In this document: in pieces, positions 6,019-8,890 of the stretch
Numbering within the stretch: position 1 is the stretch's first letter
How the letters are laid out: every line of letters starts with the position of its first letter
Assembly: GCA_009776905.1 (NCBI GenBank)
Contig: WRMX01000120.1
Location: 253-9,142 of the forward strand
Direction: 5' to 3'
DNA length: 8,890 nt
Source: Oscillospiraceae bacterium
GTDB lineage: Bacteria > Bacillota > Clostridia > Oscillospirales > Oscillospiraceae
The notes under the pieces: model-generated
What the model was told of the DNA's origin: nothing
What the model saw: the letters and a program-made list of their open reading frames with translations, nothing else
Databases searched by the model: none
Translations under genes and position numbers: made by a program

Positions 6019-8783
6019 AAGCATACACCGCAACTCGCGTCGACCGTTCGTGCAAAGGCCTCCGGATATTGTTGCTTCCATGTTTCCATTTCTTCGTCCG
6101 TCACTTTCGCGACATCAACCAGAAAACCGCTGACGACCATGCCGGTAGCTGTTTTTGAAATGATGTTCGTGGGCGTGATGAGGTTGATCGCGCCGCCCCT
6201 GTCGAGGGCCTCGGCATTTATCGGGTCGTACCGGGAGCCGTGGTCGACATATATGGCGCCGGGAATCAACCGCTCCGTGACATATGCGGCGCATAGCACA
6301 GTTCCACGTTCGTTGAACACTTTTACGACATCGCCATATTCAATGCCGTATGCTGCAGCCGTCGCGGGGTTTATCCATGCGGGCTCGTATTGGTAGCCAT
6401 CCTTTGCGCGAATTTTCATCGTGTCGATTTCGCGGTGCCAGGTGACATCATCGAGATTGGCATGGAAACGCCAGCGCCCATGGTTGGACATGCATAGCAG
6501 CGGGAACTGCTTCGCCCTGTCGCCAAACAATGACTCGTCATGCGATTCGCTGCGCTCGATCCATTTTGGATATGGGGGACGTTCCTGGTCGTCGGGGAAG
6601 TGCTTTTGAATATTCGTCGATGTGAATTCAAACTTCCCGGTTGGCGTCAGAAGCGGGTTTTTCTGCGGGTCTTTGACGAATTGCGACAAGCCGGGCGGAT
6701 ACTTTTCGAGGTCGGTCCTCTCCGGGTCGCACGGCTGGACATATATGCCTTTTTTATGGAAATCGTCGTTGGTATCCAGATGCGCTATGCCGGAGCCGCT
6801 GTAGAACATGTCAATGATCTCCTGCTTGTCGGATATGCCTCGGGTATATGCGCCGTAATACTCCGGGCCGAGTTTCTTTGCGACTTCGGCAACGCAGTCG
6901 AAATCATCGAGGGATTCGCCGACAGGTGGACAGGCGGGATATTCGCGATACATCGACGTGACGATGCCGCCGGCGCTGTCGTCTGATATGTCGTGCATCT
7001 CGAATTTGGTCTGGACCGGCAGAATGATATCCGCCAATATGCAATCGTTTTCCAGCCACGGCTGCTGCGCGACAACGAATTCAATCTCCGGGCTCCTCAT
7101 TGCCTTGACAAACCGGAAGCCATCGTTCCAGCATGTGACCATGCAAGGCGAATCTGTCCATATGGCATGGATCGTCGAACAGCCGGGCTGCGGGAACTCA
7201 TGTTTGACCCATTGCTCGTCTTTCTGCCCGACGAATGAGTTTAGCCCCCACCACTCCACGCGGCCGTCCAGAATCGCGTCGTGGACCAAGCATTTCGGTA
7301 TCGACTGCTGTGGAGGCGTGTCTTCCGTTTTCAGGAATTCCAGGAGTCTTTCCGTTCTCGCCATGATAGATTCCAAACGGGCGCGTTCCGCGTTGTCGGT
7401 CGGGCGCAGTTGGGACAATGATTCTTTGATGTCCGACTGCACTGCTTCGACGGTCATCGGGACGCGGCCTGTGTGCATATCCCTTTTTGAATTGGGGGGA
7501 CGCACGATTTCGGCGCGGTAAAATACGTTAATGTTGCGTTTGCCCTGGTATGGCATGGGATAGTTCCTTGTGAAGAGGTTCCACTCCAGCCACTTTGCTT
7601 GGTGGCGGCCCGGTTTCCCTAAGCCCTGCATGGCAAGGAGGATCGACTGCATGCGCGCCGGCTCCGTCGAGAAAGGCCCGCGGTATCCTGCGCCGCCGTT
7701 TCCAATGGTGATGCTTGTTATTTTTCGGGCCCAGTCGCGGGCAAGCGCTTTAATCGTCCATGGCGCGACGCCGCATTTTTCGCTCGCCCAGTCGGAGGTT
7801 TTGGGGACTCCGTCCGCTTTGCCGAGCACATAGTCAAAAAATTCTTCGTAGCCGTGGCAGTTTTTTTCTACATATTCAACGTCATACGAGCCTTCAGCGA
7901 GCCATGTGTACGCGATGCCGAGATAGAGCGCGGCGTCCGTATTGGGCAGCACAGGGATCCATTTGTCGGCGAGGTAGCATGCGGAATAGTTAAGCGCCGG
8001 GTCCACATATACATATTTCACGCCCAGGCTGTGTATCCATTGGCTCAGGCGGCTTGCCATATAGCCGTCAAAACCAACGGATGTCGTTTCAGGGTCAGCT
8101 GACCAGAAGAGGATCAACTCGGTATTTTTGGCAATATCGACCCAAAGGCTGTCCATGGGGGTCATTTCGCCCACAGGTTCGCAGCCCCAGACGTTTCGCG
8201 ATCCCCAAGTCATGCCTTCCCAACTGTCCATGTTGCGCATTTGCACTGTGTAGCCGCCCATCAGCGACAACAGGCGGTTCATGCAGCCGTGGGAGGGGGC
8301 CGTGTGTTTCCCTTCGCCGTGCATGTCCGCCTCTGCGAGAACAGCGGACATCCCATATTTCTCTTTGACGCGGACGAGCTCGGAGGCAATGAGGCTCGCG
8401 GCCTCGTCCCATGATATGCGTATGTATTTGCTCTTGCCGCGGTTTTGCGTGTTGCGGTCGCCGTTTGGGTCCCAGTCGATGCGTTTGAGCGGATAGCGGA
8501 CGCGGTTCTCGGAGTAGACGCGTTTTTTATATGATGTGTAGTAGACTCCGGGGATTGAGCGTCTCGGCGGTTGGAGCAGGCTGCCCCTGCTTTCTATTTT
8601 CCATGGGTTGAGAGTTTCCCATTCGTTGTCTTCTTCATAATAATATGGCCTTATACGGGTGATTTTGTCGTTGTTGTCGGATTCAACGACCATTGGGGGG
8701 CCGCTGATCGACCCCATGAGGCTGCCGGTCTTGTAGACTCTTTTGGCTGCGCCTACTTTTTCGTTGAGGGCGTTGTTGTTCAT
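6000..8783 (-). CDS. Molybdopterin oxidoreductase, pyrogallol transhydroxylase large-subunit family
   Basis: The protein has 927 residues and belongs to the DMSO reductase superfamily (bis-molybdopterin-guanine-dinucleotide Mo). It resembles, throughout, the large subunit of Pelobacter acidigallici pyrogallol-phloroglucinol transhydroxylase (AthL, about 875 residues) as I recall that sequence. Examples are WKIESRG (61-67), YPLKRIDWDPNGDRN (97-111), ISWDEA (123-128), MDSWEG (185-190), FWSADPET (226-233), ADKWIPVLPNTDAALYLGIA (272-291), DYVLGKADGVPKT (317-329) and the C-terminal DRGGAINLITP (861-871). Asp186-Ser187 align with Asp174-Ser175 of the known enzyme, where Ser ligates Mo, and His155 fits the catalytic His144. 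As in that enzyme, no N-terminal [4Fe-4S] cysteine motif exists; the first Cys is residue 167. There is no Tat or Sec signal, so it should be cytoplasmic. It has a longer helical segment near 431-497 and a C-terminal CGVC (918-921). No small subunit is adjacent. Gut catechol dehydroxylases are related, so the substrate is uncertain. The start has GGAAAGGA 9 bases upstream. Confidence 0.88.
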   Translation of the reverse strand: MNNNALNEKVGAAKRVYKTGSLMGSISGPPMVVESDNNDKITRIRPYYYEEDNEWETLNPWKIESRGSLLQPPRRSIPGVYYTSYKKRVYSENRVRYPLKRIDWDPNGDRNTQNRGKSKYIRISWDEAASLIASELVRVKEKYGMSAVLAEADMHGEGKHTAPSHGCMNRLLSLMGGYTVQMRNMDSWEGMTWGSRNVWGCEPVGEMTPMDSLWVDIAKNTELILFWSADPETTSVGFDGYMASRLSQWIHSLGVKYVYVDPALNYSACYLADKWIPVLPNTDAALYLGIAYTWLAEGSYDVEYVEKNCHGYEEFFDYVLGKADGVPKTSDWASEKCGVAPWTIKALARDWARKITSITIGNGGAGYRGPFSTEPARMQSILLAMQGLGKPGRHQAKWLEWNLFTRNYPMPYQGKRNINVFYRAEIVRPPNSKRDMHTGRVPMTVEAVQSDIKESLSQLRPTDNAERARLESIMARTERLLEFLKTEDTPPQQSIPKCLVHDAILDGRVEWWGLNSFVGQKDEQWVKHEFPQPGCSTIHAIWTDSPCMVTCWNDGFRFVKAMRSPEIEFVVAQQPWLENDCILADIILPVQTKFEMHDISDDSAGGIVTSMYREYPACPPVGESLDDFDCVAEVAKKLGPEYYGAYTRGISDKQEIIDMFYSGSGIAHLDTNDDFHKKGIYVQPCDPERTDLEKYPPGLSQFVKDPQKNPLLTPTGKFEFTSTNIQKHFPDDQERPPYPKWIERSESHDESLFGDRAKQFPLLCMSNHGRWRFHANLDDVTWHREIDTMKIRAKDGYQYEPAWINPATAAAYGIEYGDVVKVFNERGTVLCAAYVTERLIPGAIYVDHGSRYDPINAEALDRGGAINLITPTNIISKTATGMVVSGFLVDVAKVTDEEMETWKQQYPEAFARTVDASCGVCLEGWMT

Positions 8784-8800
8784 TTTGGTCGGTCCTTTCC
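8784..8800 (-). promoter_or_regulatory. Ribosome binding site of the oxidoreductase gene
   Basis: On the minus strand GGAAAGGA (8800-8793) sits 9 bases before the ATG at 8783-8781. This is a strong Shine-Dalgarno site at normal spacing and supports that start. No convincing -35/-10 pair is visible between 8801 and 8890, so the operon promoter may lie beyond the window. Confidence 0.75.
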
Positions 8801-8814
8801 TGTGGTTTTTGCGC

Positions 8815-8890
8815 GGGGGGGGGATGGGCGAGGGGAAGATTCTTCGCTGCGTTCAGAATGACACGGGGGGGGGAATGGGGGAGGGGACGG
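8815..8890. repeat. Nine-G runs in a 50-base tandem repeat with an embedded dispersed repeat
   Basis: Two nine-G runs (8815-8823 and 8865-8873) each lead into a G-rich tail (ATGGGCGAGGGG and AATGGGGGAGGGG). They mark a 50-base unit whose second copy is cut by the window end. Between them, 8836-8863 reads AAGATTCTTCGC...CAGAATGACA, with inverted ends ATTCT/AGAAT. I recall near-identical short repeats scattered through many bacterial genomes. The junction GGGGAAGATTC (8832-8842) recurs exactly at 710-720, just after the hypothetical gene. Four or more G-tracts within about 25 bases could form a G-quadruplex on the plus strand, which is the template strand for the operon. Confidence 0.7.

Noticed and set aside
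6004..6063. Promoter for the macroglobulin gene inside the end of the oxidoreductase gene
   Set aside because: No convincing -35/-10 pair with proper spacing was seen. The overlap already explains its expression.
6004..6081. Longer start for the macroglobulin gene at 6081
   Set aside because: It would bury the clear signal peptide 26 residues in and overlap the upstream gene extensively. ATG at 6003 fits the signal peptide and the ATGA overlap.
5615..6133. Plus-strand frame (172 codons) across the operon junction
   Set aside because: It is antisense to the end of the oxidoreductase and the signal-peptide region of the macroglobulin, with no recognisable domain.
6000..8783. Assignment as a specific gut catechol or dopamine dehydroxylase
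   Set aside because: The motifs match the Pelobacter transhydroxylase more directly and there is no Tat signal. Family membership alone cannot fix the substrate.

Overview
The window fits an anaerobic bacterium, most likely a Gram-positive Clostridia-type gut or sediment organism; this assignment is an inference. The grounds are a molybdenum enzyme of the pyrogallol transhydroxylase type, a very large Sec-exported alpha-2-macroglobulin-like protein, and short hairpin repeats ending in CTACAA of a style common in gut Firmicutes. There are three convincing genes, one on the plus strand and two on the minus strand, plus two repeat-rich non-coding stretches.

Layout. Bases 1-55 hold an AT-rich imperfect 28-base repeat that could be the end of an insertion sequence lying mostly outside the window. 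A good sigma-70-type promoter (69-97) then drives a small hypothetical gene (188-703, plus strand). Bases 704-1014, between convergent genes, hold an ordered repeat array. It has six 29-base units and one variant of the same length, all able to fold into hairpins, and two copies of a 38-base spacer. The rest is a two-gene minus-strand operon. The first gene (8783 to 6000) encodes a 927-residue molybdopterin oxidoreductase close to the large subunit of pyrogallol-phloroglucinol transhydroxylase. The second (6003 to 1015) encodes a 1662-residue exported alpha-2-macroglobulin-like protein. The two genes share an ATGA stop/start overlap. Bases 8784-8890 hold the ribosome binding site, two nine-G runs and a dispersed-type repeat.

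How the genes may work together. The overlap predicts co-transcription and coupled translation. The pairing is odd because the oxidoreductase has no export signal and should be cytoplasmic, while its partner has a Sec signal peptide. The iron-sulfur small subunit that accompanies the known transhydroxylase is not encoded in the window, and the macroglobulin-like protein occupies the place where it might be expected. That protein has also lost the Cys-x-Glu-Gln thioester motif, so it cannot trap proteases covalently. The operon is the most interesting part of the window. Its substrate and the reason for the pairing remain unknown.
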